Assembly (NCBI GenBank): GCA_000499405.2 | Contig: HG738139.1 | Location: forward strand, 1,291,361 to 1,355,360 | Direction: 5' to 3' | Source of the DNA: Onchocerca volvulus | Lineage: Eukaryota; Nematoda; Chromadorea; Rhabditida; Onchocercidae | Length of the DNA: 64,000 nt | Part shown: one piece after another, positions 47,342 through 61,500 of the stretch | How positions within the stretch are numbered: the stretch's first letter is position 1 | How the letters are laid out: each line of letters starts with the position of its first letter | Notes under the pieces: generated by a model | Told to the model about the DNA's origin: nothing | What the model saw: the letters and a program-made list of their open reading frames with translations, nothing else | Database searches by the model: none | Made by a program: the position numbers and the translations under genes

Positions 47342-50300
47342 TTATTTTGGTGCTAACATTTTTTCCGGTCGTACCCACTCATCAAATTGCTCAGCTGTCA
47401 AAATACCCAATTTTATAGCTTCCTCCTTTAGAGTGGTACCATTTTTATGAGCTGTTTTGGCAATTTTCGCTGCATTGTCATAACCGATATGGGGATTCAG
47501 CGCTGTAACCAACATCAATGATTCACGCAAAATTTTCGCGATGTTTTCCTACAAAGCATATTTGACATTATCACGTACAATTAATACAATTAGTCATTAT
47601 ATACTGTCTAGTTCGTCTCACTAATAGTAATATTTAACTTACAAGTTACTGGAACAAACTGAATGAAATTAGATAATATCAACTCAAAAACGTTTCATTA
47701 AGGAATCAATATGTTTAAATCAATAAATAAGCAAATATTCCAAGACGCAAAGCAAAAGTCTTTTACCTTATTTGCTTTGATACCGTCAACACAGTTGACT
47801 GTAAATGATACAGAAGCATCGGCAATGAGTCGGATTGATTGAAGTACATTGCGAACAATCATCGGCTTGAATACATTTAATTCAAAATGCCCATTTGAAC
47901 CACCAACGGTAACCGCAACCTAGAATTTATTGAAGCGTATCAAGTCCCTCGAAAATCACAATTCTTAGCTCATTAATAGTCAACAAATTTCGAAAATTTT
48001 TCATTAAAAATTATTCTTCTCTAAAAAACAAACATGTCAAATTAAAGAAACATATATACCTGATTACCGAAAACTTGAGCAGCAACCATAGTAACTGCTT
48101 CACATTGCGTCGGATTCACTTTACCTGGCATAATAGAACTTCCAGGCTCATTTTCAGGCAGCGATAACTCCCCAAGACCACAACGTGGACCAGAGCCAAG
48201 GAAACGTATATCATTCGCAATTTTCATCAAACTTGCCGCAATAGTGTTCAAAGCACCATGCACCTTCGAAGTAATCAATCGTACTTTTCAAATTATCTTT
48301 CATTATCTCATATTCACTAAGCTACACGATAACACTGACTGTCAAGTATTATCTCGCCCAATTGAGTTGATTGTAATGTATGTTAAGCATAATTAAAATC
48401 GGGTAAAACTGCTTTAAATATAACCTTTCGCTTTCACTCAGTAAAACTTCACTAATTAAATTAAACTTGAAGGCCACTTTAGCAATCATCAATAAATTCC
48501 AAAACTAATCTTTAGTTTTCTATAGTTTTCTAATTTTTAACTTTCTGTAATTATTCTACAATTTTCTTTTTAATAAATTGGCTTTAATTTCATGATTTAA
48601 AACTAAATCACAACTTACCTCTACCATTACATCATGCGCCGCTAATGCTTCAAATTTGTTTGGTGCTGTAGTGAATGGCAAACCAGTCAATTCGGCAATT
48701 TTCCTAAAATAATCTTTAATTATGATGAATTAAATCTACTTCAGAAATTTAAAAACAAAAATATTAATTTTCAAAAGAACTAAAAAATTTAAAAGTTGGT
48801 TGATAGAAAAAACCATGATATTTCAAAAAGGAAAAATAGTAATATTAACTATAAATCATCCTGATACTGATATACTAGTACACAAATCTATGCAGATAAG
48901 ATCATAATCTAAATAGCTATCGGATGTCCCCATCAACTATCTAACAAAATTTGTTAATTTCAACTCTTTTGGAGAAAAACCAAAGACAAACGCAGCAATT
49001 TTTTCGGCAAAACCAATTCGTGTGTTAAGACCAGTACCAACAGCAGTACCACCAGCAGCAAGCATATACAAGCGTGGTAATGTATCCTTTACTCGTCCTA
49101 TACCGTTCTCCACCTGCAATCACCGAAGATAACGCATTCAGATCTTTTGCTTCACAAATGCATGCAATATTCTTTACTTTAAAATCAACTTTTTCTTCTC
49201 AGTATCGATAGAGGGAAATTAAAGAACTAGCATTTCTTACGATTTTCATAAAATCTCTTCTCTTTACCTCATTTTTCTAAAAAAAATTCTTCATAAATCT
49301 TGAAAGAATGGAAGTCAAAAAAAAAAAAAAAAAATTGAAAGGAGAAAGAGAAGTAGCAAAAAAAAAAAGGAAAAAAAAAATATTGTATTTAGATCAAATA
49401 TTTCATTATTTCTTCTCAATTATAAATACAAAAAAAAAAACCTGTTGCGCATAACCACCAAATTCTTGACCAAGCGTAAGTGGTACTGCATCCTGAGTAT
49501 GTGTACGTCCAATTTTGATGATGTTTTCAAACTCTTTCGATTTTCGGCGCAGTGAATCAAGCAGCTGTTGCAGAGATGGCAGTAAACGGGAATTCAGTTC
49601 TCTAAAATACAAATTAACGAAATGATTGAAACTGACTAATGAACTTGATTTAGTTAACGAACATCTACACAGTGCAAATATGCAGTATATCTGTAGGATT
49701 TTCGTAAATCTATCATCTCAATCACCAAATAAATTCAAAAACATGACTTAATTATTAACGAGTGGTGGGTCAGCATTAATTATTGAATTAATGCGTCGAA
49801 ATATACAAAGAAATTTTTTAAATTGAAAATGTGAATTATCAAACTCTTATCCAATTTTTTTCTTGCATTTTTGACAATGAAATTCAGGTATGAGCAAAAA
49901 AATAACATACTAGCTACAATATGAACTAATTAACCTAGCTACAGCAATATGCATCGCCGTTGGATAAGTATCATTTGATGATTGCGACATGTTCACATGA
50001 TCATTCGGATGTACTGGTTTTTTGGATCCCAATTCACCACCCAACATCTCAATTGCGCGATTTGATATCACTTCATTGACGTTCATGTTCGACTGCGTAC
50101 CGGATCCGGTTTGCCAAACCACCAGTGGAAAGTGATCATCCAGTTTGCCCGTAACAACTTCATCTGTAATAACAACTGATTCTAATTGACAGGAGAGAAA
50201 ATAGATGAAAACAGTCTGAAAAAACAATGAACTCCTGGAAATTTAGCGGACAGATGTCAAGAACTGCACAAAAAATTATAATTAATTGAAAAAAATAACT

Positions 50301-53300
50301 TGAGTAAAGGGAACTTCTGATATACTGCCTATCTGAACCCAAAGACAGTGAATGCAGCTATTCACCAGATGATGAATAGATATACTGATTACTTCATTTA
50401 GAACTGATGATTCTAGTAAGCAATCATAACATCTCTATTATTTCCTTTTTATTTTTTTTTTTTTTCAAAGTTTTCGGATAGAGAGGAAAAATTCCGCAAG
50501 TTGACCTTTATCTGACGATGACAATTTTCACAGTAAAAATTTTTGATGCAGAAAAATTTTCCTCATTTGGCAAAAAAATTATGTATTAATAATCGATAAT
50601 TAAAAAGTCGACATGCAAACACATTCATACATGTGTTTGCATGTCGACTTTTTCTTAACTATTTTTTGCAACAAGTTCATTTTTGCCCAGCTGAAGAAAA
50701 ATCGGAAATCATTTATTTAACAATTCTTATCGAACTGCATACTTAATAAAAATATCTCACTGTTCACTTGCTGAATATTTTCGACAAAAAAAAAAAACAA
50801 TGAAGAAAAAACCCAACATATAAACACATGTATGTGTGTGTAGTGATTGATTCCACTTTTGTTGTATTTGAATAATAATACAGAACAGACAAACTATCAG
50901 AATGAAATTAATTCCTCCTCTTTTATTGTTATAGGCATTATATTCAACAAAAAAATAATGAGCAAAAAAAGAACAAAAAAACCTTATCAAATCAAGATAA
51001 AGTGTCATTTTTATCTAATCATTTAAAATTTAATAATCTTAGAAAAAAAAATCAAACTTAAAAAAAAGTCAAATTGTCTGTAGGAAATCGGAGAAAAAGC
51101 AATTAATTTTATTCTGATATTTCATTTACTGATAAATTCACTGAATTATTTCCATCAAATTTATATTTTCGAAAAATGTTAGGTGATTGATTTCTAGTTT
51201 TTCTTTCCTTCAGTTTAAGATAAAAACATAATCGATAAGATGACATATTTCTTGGCCCGTCTGTTTCCACTTTTTCAATTAAATTAAACAAAATGTGTTC
51301 TTTTTTTTTTTTGTACTTTGTGCTAGTACAAGAACAAAAAAAAAAATTGTTAAAGAGTACTTTCGCAACGAAAGAACTTAAACTTCAATAATTATAATAA
51401 CTGAACAATGCAGATTGAATTAAAGGAATAATTTGGACCATAAATTATTGTATTATCTAAAACATTAAGAGAATATGCTTAAAACAAATAAACAAATCAA
51501 TAAGGCTTAAGCAAAGCTAACCTGCTGCTTTTGCAATAGCATCCACAATTTTTTGATCCAAACCGTATTCCTTGTTAACCAATGCAGCAGCTTTTTTCAA
51601 GATGCCGAATGCATGAATAACCGGCAATGGCATACGTTCTTCCGGACCACCAATTTTGAAATTCATCATTGATCTGAAATTGACTGTGTATAAATTATGG
51701 ATATTCCAAGATTTTGAATTAAACAAAAATATTAAGATTAATATTGCGACAATGAAAAATAAAATCCATCTGCTTTAATTCCAAATTTTACAACATCATT
51801 ATGTTTCTAATTTAATCTTCAAAAAATAAAAAAAAAAAAAAACTGAATCCTTTTTGAATTCATTTTGTTTATGATAGATTTCCCATTACTGTCTTTTGCA
51901 AATACTAAGACTATCTGTTGTAATCTTTTTATTTGAGATATGTCATGTGATCCTTCTACTGTTTTTTAAATTTCTTAAAAATTTTTTTCACTTCATGTGA
52001 GATCTCAATGAGACATCGCATTATTTGAAAAGATATCATCAATTTTTACTAATAATATCATTATTCACTTCTTCAAGCATTATATTGTTTTCCCTTCCCT
52101 CTTCTAATTTTTTCATCATGAATATGCAGAAATGAAATATAGCTCTATAAATGGCGAAAATCTGCACAAAGGATTCCTTGATATCATCAGAAAATTTGCA
52201 TATTCAAAAAAAAATTCTATTAAAACTCGAAATTTACCAGACAATTTTAAAATACATTTCGGCTATGATCATTCAAAATAAATTTCGTCTTTTTAAATTT
52301 TTAGTTACAGCTTTTTTAAATTTAAAACGACTGAAAAAAAAGAAAGAAGGAAAGCAGGTGAAAATTGTCAAAAAAGAATCAAAAATTCAACAGGGAACAT
52401 TAGAAATTCTTATAAATCAAAATTTAATTCTGCAATAAATTTATTTCACGAATTTTTGATGTCTTGTTAAAAATTACTTTTGATAATATCAGTTCAGATG
52501 ACACGATAATATTATTAGATTTATGTTTCATCTAATAGATTTTCAAAAGCGGAATTTTTTCCAAAAATATAATAAATAAAAAATGAATTTCAGCTAATTT
52601 TCCTGTATCTTACAAGTTTTTAAATAATGCATTACGTTCTGAAATCTCAAATGAGAAATTTCGAATGAAGCTTTGGGATTATTAAATACAGCAAAATATT
52701 CAATGAAATTCTTGAGAACGAATGAATTTGACAAAATTTCCAATGAAATTAATTCGAAAAGAAAACTAAAAAAAACAAACATAACATAAACATAACATAA
52801 CATAAACATAAACATATTAAAATTAAATATTCAATGAAATTCTTGAGAACGAATGAATTTGACAAAATTTCCAATGAAATTAATTCGAAAAAATTGTATC
52901 GTGGTATTTTAGGGAAATTAGATGGAATAATGGTATATGACTTTTAATGATACTTATGAGCTCACATTATTCTCCTGAAAAGAAGTTCACGTTGATCACG
53001 TAAACTAGTTCGAAGACATCACTTGGCTGTTTTTATCACAAGAAAAAAAAAAATGGTCCGTTTCACCGATATCAGAGCAGTTGATGTTACTTACACGATA
53101 TTTCGACATTACTTTTTAGTAGTTATTGCTGCCATTACCATTAAATTGATATCAAATTCATATTAGTTCTACAAAATCAGCTCAACAATTAGCACAGTAT
53201 TTTTTTTTTCCATACAAATCAACAATTCTTTCATATACTTGCTTTGTTCTGTTTTCCTTTCCATTTAAATAAACAAATAATCGTTTAAATTTATAAAAAG

Positions 53301-53541
53301 AAAAAAACCATTATGAAATGAAAAAAGAAATGTACCTTGCAGTTTGCGCTCCATAATATCGATCCGCCGGTACTTGTAATTCGCCAAATGTGTCACGTTC
53401 TTTACGAATTCCTGTCGCCATATTACGTTCAAACGTTGAATAAACAGTTGGAATAATAGCTGCTACTGCTGTATTATTGCGAGTAATACCATAAATATTA
53501 CTCAATCGGCCACCATTAACCAATATGATTCTCGCCAGCAT
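47342..53541 (-). CDS. fum-1: Fumarate hydratase, class II, with mitochondrial presequence
   Basis: Nine exons: 53541-53336, 51673-51522, 50163-49935, 49601-49442, 49113-48992, 48703-48619, 48263-48060, 47919-47767 and 47548-47342 (1,518 nt, 505 aa). Catalyses reversible hydration of fumarate to L-malate in the TCA cycle; in parasitic worms the reverse direction can feed fumarate respiration. The superfamily signature [10 protein letters not shown] is at 359-368, with catalytic histidine regions in [11 protein letters not shown] and GRTHTQDA. The first about 40 residues are rich in Arg, Ser, Thr and hydrophobics and lack acidic residues until Glu-38, like a matrix-targeting peptide; an in-frame Met41 precedes the conserved [11 protein letters not shown] start and could give a cytosolic form. 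Introns 1 and 2 exceed 1.3 kb. The exon 7 acceptor (TTCGAAG) is weak, but the phase fits. Confidence 0.96.
50602..50653. repeat. Perfect 23-bp inverted repeat (hairpin) in fumarase intron 2
   Basis: Arms 50602-50624 and 50631-50653 are exact reverse complements (AAAAAGTCGACATGC is the start of the left arm) around a 6-base loop TCATAC. No flanking duplication or element is recognisable. Confidence 0.92.
52694..52891. repeat. 67-bp direct repeat around an AACAT-rich spacer in fumarase intron 1
   Basis: 52694-52760 and 52825-52891 share ATTCAATGAAATTCTTGAG and about 50 further bases. The spacer at 52775-52817 is an (ACATAA)n-type simple repeat. Confidence 0.85.
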
Positions 53542-55569
53542 TGATCGTTAAATACATACACACTCACAACCGTACCAACAACAACAATAATGAATTGCAA
53601 CAACAATAACAATAAATAATCCTTTATTTACTGTTAACTAACTTACGTAATTCGACCGATTGTTGTTAATAAATGATTAAAATGAATCATCTCATTATCA
53701 TTGCAAGAATATTTGATATTTTAATTAGCAAAGATACGAAATCAAAATAGAGAAAAAAAAATGATTGACAAAGACATAAAAATAGTATTTATATTTAGAC
53801 TGAAAAGATAAATTGTAAATGTTAGTAATTTTACGGTATGAAGAGTATTAGACTGAAAAAGAAATCAATAATGATCATAATCCCTTGGAAGAGTATAAAA
53901 TTAAGAAAGACATAAATTCAAATAATGTTGATCTAATATATATATATATGATTACTATATGTAATAATTTTAATTAGCAATAAAATCTGTTATTGCATTT
54001 ATATTACATATAATATAAAATCGAATAGAAATTAAGATAGGGAAAAAGAGAACAGGAAAAATAGTACAGACAGAAATACTAGAGATATCACCAGAGATAT
54101 TTGATAATAATACAAAGAAAAAAAAAGAAAAGCGAAAAGGAACAAAAAGATGGGAAAATAATAAATTTATTAGATGCATTGTTAATCTTCTTCGCGAAAA
54201 TGAATGATAATAAAAAATAATGAAATAATTGGCATTCTGCTATTTATAACTTTCGCGAAGATATATAAAGTAGCATGAATTACGGGTTTAAAAATAAATA
54301 ACCTTTATGGGAATCTTGGCAAAGAAGTTCAAGAAAGGAAAATGAGTCAACCTTCTTCAAGCTTAAACATCCGACAATGATTTAAGGTCAAATGTCAACC
54401 TCATCTTATATATAAGGAACGAATCGCAACCTCTCACTCTTTCGCCACCTATCACCACCAACTTCTTCCTCCGCCGCAACTCCAATCAATATATCAGCCC
54501 TGCTAAGCGGAATAAATTTAAAAGGACAAATGAACCAACAAAAAGGTCAATATATTATATCGGTTTTTGTGCTGTTACATACAATTGGCTTCCGAGAGGA
54601 TAACAGAAAATTCAAATTACAAAAATAGCGTAAAAATTTTTTTTGTTTTAAATTTAAAATATTTTAAGTGCAATTTGAAAATAATTTAAATTGTTTAGCT
54701 AGAAAATAAGGGGAGGAATTGAGTTAATCTAACTATATAATAAAAATATATTTTATCCAGTTCTTTTAATACTTTATGGTGCTCTATTCATTTCATCTAG
54801 AACAGAATTTCAAAATTCATTTTAAATTCATTTATTATATTGCAATCATTTTTCACTTTATCAGTTTCTTCTTTTGTTTAAATATTTTTAGTTTCTTTTA
54901 TTCTTGCAGTGTTCATTCATTTCATCGTTACGTGCTATTTTCTGCTTTAATTTACATATTATTGATTTCTTTTATCCTTGCAATATTTACCTGTTTTTTC
55001 GTTGTTAATCTATGACTTAGTCGAAAATACTCTAATTTTGTAGATAAAATTGTGTATTATTATAAATATTATTTTCTTCTTACTGATCATGCTAATGATG
55101 ATATTATTTGTTGTTGTCTAACCAGTAGTTATCCTAAAGATTGTTGTTATTGTTCTTGTTTAATTGTTTGGATATCTTTTATTAAGATAATTAATGACTA
55201 ATTAAACAATGTTTAATTAATAATTAACTAAACAATGACAATTGTTTTTATTGGTTTATTGTTTTTTTCGAAAAGATCATTTTTCAAGCGGTATATTTAG
55301 GCGGGAGTTATTTGCATAGTTTATTACTTACATTGGATATTTGATGTGCGGCGAAATATTCGTACATTCCTAAATTCCACCTTCACATATTTCCTACTTT
55401 ATTTTTGGATATTTCAGGTCGTATATTCGTAATCATTCTCAGTTTTATTCCCGCACATTCTCTATTTTCTTCCTACGTTCAATTTTCTATCTTCAACTTC
55501 ATTAACATTTCTTTTTTCTCAAATCTAAATCAAATTTGACAATTTTTTTTGAAATTTCAGGCAAATATA
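53542..55569. promoter_or_regulatory. Divergent intergenic region between fumarase and the kinesin
   Basis: 2.0 kb between two start codons facing away from each other; both promoters must lie here or be supplied by distal sites. The AG at 55559-55560 (AAATTTCAG), 9 nt before the kinesin ATG, fits a trans-splice acceptor or a 5' UTR intron end. A GC-richer patch at about 54420-54500 stands out from the AT-rich background. ORFs at 53970-54179 and 54776-55015 have no recognisable content. Specific promoter elements cannot be assigned. Confidence 0.5.
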
Positions 55570-58500
55570 ATGGCAGAAGTTATTCCGGTTAGGGTCGCTA
55601 TTCGTGTTCGACCGCTTAATAATCGAGAAAAAGCAGAGAATTCTCAGGAATGTGTGCAATGCTTTGTGGAACAAAGTCAGGTAGATATTAACTTCTCATT
55701 GATGAGCAATTGAAAGAAAATTGGAATATTGGGAATGATTTTTTTTTTCCAAAATTTTAAGAAATCGAATCAATATATTTAGATATCAATAAATGGCAAA
55801 ATGTTCGCATTCGATAGCATCTTCGATCCTACTACATCCCAAGAAATGATATATGATGCATGTGCTGCTCCATTATTGGAAAAAATTTTTGATGGTGATC
55901 ATCACTTCTCTTCCCTTTATTTATTCTGTATTCATTGCAAGTAATTTTGATAATTTAAAAGTAAAAAAATAAATCACTTGACTGCAAATTAAGGATATAA
56001 CTGTACGATTCTTGCGTATGGACAAACAGGTAGCGGAAAAACTTATACGATGGGAACCGAAGAAACAGTTAATATTTTTTGTTTTTTTCTTTCTTTTGTA
56101 TTGATAAGGCATATACAACCAGAACTTTCTGTTTCAAGAATATATATTGCCATCTTTCAAAATTGAAAATAGCAGTTTGGTAATTAAGCAATTTTTCAAT
56201 TCATGCTGACGTGAATTAAATAGATTAAGAGTAAGCTAAGCTGATCAATAAAAAAAAAGTGAAATTGTTCAAGTAATGATTGATGTTAACTCCGATGGCA
56301 TGATGCATCAATATATATGAGAACAAATTTTATTCCTATTTAATTTTTAAATTAGAAATTGGAATGAGAGAAAAATTGTTTTTAGATAACCGCATCAAAC
56401 GAGGAACATGGAATTATTTCGCGAATAGTAGATGGTATTTTCAAACAAATTGGAACATCAGATAGCTATCGAGTGACAGCGTCAATGCTTGAGATATATG
56501 AGGAAAAAGTCATCGATTTACTTTGTGTTAATCGAGAATGCTTACAAATTCGTGAATCAAAAGGAGTCGTTTTTGTAAGCATTGAATTTTTTAAATATAT
56601 TTTGGAATTTCAGCGTAATTTTTGCAATAAAATTTCAGTTTGTATTATTTGATCATAAGTTTCTGCTTAACATTACTATTTTCACTTCAAAATTTCCAAG
56701 TTTTTAGGTGCAAGGATTATCAGTACATCCAGTGTCCTGTCTTGAAGATGCTCTGAAACTTCTGCAGAAAGGATGTCAGCTTCGAAGCAGAGGGGAAACG
56801 GCAATGAACGATAAGTCATCACGCTCGCATGCCATCTTCACGTTGTGTATTGAAGGGAATGAAGCTAAAGAAAGGTTCAAACTTTCACTCAATGTTAAGA
56901 TTTGAATGTATTATCTAAACAATTTGAATATATTGATTACATACTTTTAATAACCATTTTTCTAGTACGATGTTCAAAACGAAACTTCATCTTGTGGATT
57001 TGGCTGGTTCCGAGCGTCTAAAAAAAACCCAAGCTGAAGGCGAAAGAATGCGAGAGGGTATTAAGATCAACGAAGGTTTACTAGCTTTGGGTAACGTAAT
57101 TGCATCTCTGACTGATCAGAATGCCACCGGGCGCCATATTCCGTATCGTGTCACGAAAATTACGCGTCTTCTCCAAGGTTTAGTGTAACATTCTTATTAT
57201 CACTTTTAAGATTGTTAGAAATTCATTTGCTGAAATGAATGGTCACACATATGGTATCTCACCAGTTGGTAGTAATTAATCTTTGCTATAAATTAGATAA
57301 GTATAATGAGCTTCAATTAAATTATGTTGAAAAAGCTTGTTAATTTTTAGGTCGACCCAAATTTGAATTATTTATTAATATTTCTTTTTTCTCTAATTAG
57401 CATTTGCTTAACTTACAGATTCGCTTGGAGGAAATAGTTACACGGTGATGATAGCATGCGTTTCACCAGCTGATACGAATGCCGACGAAACCCTATCAAC
57501 GTTACGATATGCGGATCGGGCAAAACGTATCAAGAACAAGCCGATTGTGAACATTGATCCAAATATGGCTCTGATTCAAGGTTTGAGAGATGAATTGGCG
57601 AGTGTGAAACACGAATTGGCAATGCTTCGTGCAGGAGAGAATTTAATAACGTTGGATGATAATCAGACAACGTAAGTTTTTGCAGTGAGTAATTGGTAAG
57701 CTTAACAAAAAGAAGAAACATGTTCAGAAATAACGCTAGATTAATTTTTACTGGTCTTGAATTTCACTAAGAGACAAGTTTTTTCACTATTCCAGCACAG
57801 AATAATTTCAATCTTGTTTAAGTTTAGAACTTATAGTGAAGAAGAATAAGAGAACTGTTTTTCATTTCATTTGAAGTATAATGCATTGTGAAAAAAATTT
57901 TATGAATATTTCTTTGTGATCTCTTTATTTAACTTTTTTTTTTTTTTTTGTTTTATTTAGCAGTGTATCTTTTATGGTCATTTTATTTAGTAGCGTGATA
58001 ACGAAACAGTGCAAGAAATGCGCCGAGTTAGAGAAACAAAATCACTACATGAAGGAAATCAAGTAAGTCTTTATTTGTATGATCAGTTTTAAGAAAAATT
58101 TATTTTGTATGATCAGTTTTAAGAAAAATTTATTTTCGCATTAATTTTCCAAACTTTTAGGAAGAAAAACGAAAATAAGGAATTTGATGAAGCGATGAAA
58201 ATCTTGGACACTGCCATTAATCTACGAGGGCCTATCGAAGAGGAAAAGGATAAAGATATGCTTGATGTAAATTATTTCACTGATAATTTATTAAAACTTA
58301 AATATTTTTTCAAACTTTATTCTAGAAAGATTTCCATTTATGGAGTAGTAGGAAATCAAGTGAAAAAAGCGACTTGGTGGAAGACCTATTTTGGTAGGGA
58401 AGCCGCCAGAAAAGAACTTTTCCTACAGATCTTACTGTCGGTACAATTATGTTTGCAGCAGGAATAGCTTATTTTGTTTCATGTTCCTATGGATGAATTA

Positions 58501-61500
58501 TTCTATTAGTCGCTGTCAAATCAGTACAAGACTAATGATTCGGTTTTAAATTCGTTTTTTAGATTGGTGAAGATGATGGGGATGATGAAACATCCGACCA
58601 AACATTTGTCAATCATTTTACTGAAAAACAAATAGCACTCAACAAGGACATGCGAAATATTCTGGAAGAAATCAAGCAAAAGGTTTGTTATTTGATTCAG
58701 ATACTATACTGGTGTTTGGTTTAAATTATTTAAATTATATTTGATAAACTTCAGGAACTAGCATTTGAAGCAACCGTGGCTTCCCAAACAGAAATTGTTA
58801 AGATGCGTGATACCTATGCCGCTGAGATGGAACAGTTGCAAGCAAAATTAATTACTCTAGAAAAGGAAAAACAGGAATTGTTGAGCAAGCTTAAAGGATC
58901 CAGCATCCATCACAAGTAAGTAAAGAATGCATCCAAAGTTATTGTTTCATTTAATTATTCGTCATGAGCAGACGGTTTGGAAGAAAGATATGATATTTTG
59001 AAATAAGCAGTTTGTATTTGCCATAAGGTTGAGCGAAGAAAGACGAAAGCGACTTCAAGAACTTGAGAAAGAATTGGCAACGAGCAAAAGGCGGATGGGA
59101 GAAATCCAAAGACTGGAAAAAGAAAACATTCGTTTGCAGGAGCAATCCAAGAAGTTGAGTACGGAACTTAGCGTATGTTTCACTTTTTTTATAACTTTTT
59201 TCATAAATTCAAAGTTTTCGTGAATGCTAATTTATGGAATTCACTAATTTCTATAAGATCTAGAATAGCAATTCTTTCTTCTCACCATAATTTTGTATCA
59301 TTTGTATTGCAGTTTTTCATAGTATTATTGTAGAATGTGATCTAATCTATGTTTTATGTGAAAGGTTTTGGGATTGTATTTTTGAAGTTTAATACTGAAA
59401 ATAATATTAGGAGAATACATTTTTAATGGAGGAAGGGATGAAAAACCAGGCAACGGGAAAGACCAAAAGCAAGCGAAAGCTTGAGAGAAAACCATTATCA
59501 TGATGGCAACAGTATATTGCCTTCAAATTTTTAAAGAATATTTTAAAGTTTATATTTACAGGAATTGAAGAAGTTAAGGGTTAAAATGTCTAAGCAAATG
59601 AAGGAAGAAGAAGTAAAGTTTCGGAAATGGAAGATGATGGCTGATCGGAAGATGATGCAATTTAAGAATCAAGTTCGTTCCCGATTTTGTTTATTCAAAT
59701 CAATTTTTGATAAAAATGCAATAAAATTTCGCGAAACAAATCATATCGATAAAATCGATTCATCTTTAGTGCCATTTCCACATATATCGATTAACTTTAT
59801 CCTTATCTAAGGTGCGCAAACGCGAAGTGGAATTAGCCCGAGAGCAACATGCGAAAAATTTACAGTTGGCTGTATATCGACGTAAATATGAAGAGGCAAA
59901 TGCTTGCAATCGACGTTTACAGATGCAGCTTGCTAAAAGCACAACTCGAACCAAATCGTGTTGTGATGGACAGTTTATTGTAAGTAGTTCTGAAAAATTT
60001 TAATTTTTTACTTTTAAATGGAGGAAATCTGTTCACATTCTGAAGTAAACTGAAACTTCAAATTTAAAAAAAAGTGATTGAAATCAGCTTTGAACTTATT
60101 TCGAGATGGATATGTGAAACCAAATTCTAGAGTTAGTTCATATTAAATTAAAATTATATTCATTGTCGATTAAACTTGTTTATTTAAAAGTTTCAACTTT
60201 TACAGTCAGCTCTAAATGATGAATTGGCTGTAGCTTATTCCGCTGCTGAGGCCGAAGTTCATTGCCAAGTTTTAATTGAACAGCGAAAAATTCTCTCCGC
60301 TCAGCAACAAAAATTACAGAAAATGTTAGAGAAATTGTTGAAGGAACCGCCAGCCAAGGTTTGTCACTAACTTCGGTAATACTTCATTTTTGAATCATCA
60401 ATCCTTCTCACATTTGATATCTATACAAAGTTAGAGATTTTTTCTCTTTAAATTCTGAGCACTTAATATCATTTTCGTAGAGAACAATGTCGGCGGATTA
60501 TTACCTTTAAATAACTTTGCCTATTTTTCCTTCTACGACATTTATTGATTTTGAAAAAATTGCTCTGTTCCAGCGTCATACGGGATTTGACCTAGGTATC
60601 GAGAGTCAAGATGAAAAACAAATAATTGAAGAACAGCTAAAGAATTTGGATAAAGAAATTCAGCTGCGAGGCAGTGAACTCGGCGACATTCAAAAAAAAT
60701 GCACAAAAGCTTATTCGGATGAACAGCGTGAACAACTATGGAATGCTTTACGAAATCTTACAGAAGCAAAGATAGGACTGGAGCGTCTATTTGATGCGGT
60801 AATTGAATTTTCGCTAAATTTTAGTCAATTCTGGAATTCAGCCAGCATGAAAATTTTTTGATTAAAAAGAATTCCAAAAGTGACTAAAGCTAAAATTTAA
60901 AAAACCAAGCGCCAAATTGTTCGCAGACTATAAATGAGAGGCGATCTTGTTTGGAAAAAGATTTGGTTATCGAAGAGCTGAAACGAGGCATGGACGAAAT
61001 GAAAAATTTTTATGAGAAGAAGTTACATGTCGTGCGGACGGAGTTGGAAAACGCGAAAACTGAAGTGGGAAGTTTGCGTAGGACCTTAGCAGAAGCTGAA
61101 TTGTGCTACGCTGAACAGGTATGATTACTTTCAAGCTTGAAATTTCATTTAAAGCAAAGAAAAGCATACAGGGATTTTTCTCCATTTTATTTGAAGGAAC
61201 GTGATATGATAAACATTTGGAATGAAATGGTCGAGGGGCACTTCGATTTACCCGAAAATGTTGTCAAAAATTTGAATTTGGTAAAAGAAGCTGCTAACAA
61301 ATTCACCAATCTCCAACAAGCATTTGAACAACGACGACATGAGTTAGAGGTTGTACTGTCAGAATGAATTTTTCTTTCCTCATAGAAATAAATAAATAAT
61401 AATATTATTATGATATTATAAATTTCGGAAATCCTTAGGAATAATTTTAATACTAGAAATATTAGAAATCTCGCACACGAGTCTACCACGGTCGAATGCG

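Noticed and set aside
50602..50653. Reading the intron hairpin as a microRNA gene
   Set aside because: The stem is a perfect 23 bp with a 6-base loop, lacking the length and mismatches of a normal precursor; kept only as an inverted repeat.
38844..53541. Possible operon of fumarase, cct-5 and the bZIP gene (all - strand)
   Set aside because: Gaps of 4.7 kb and 2.8 kb are far above usual nematode operon spacing of a few hundred bases.
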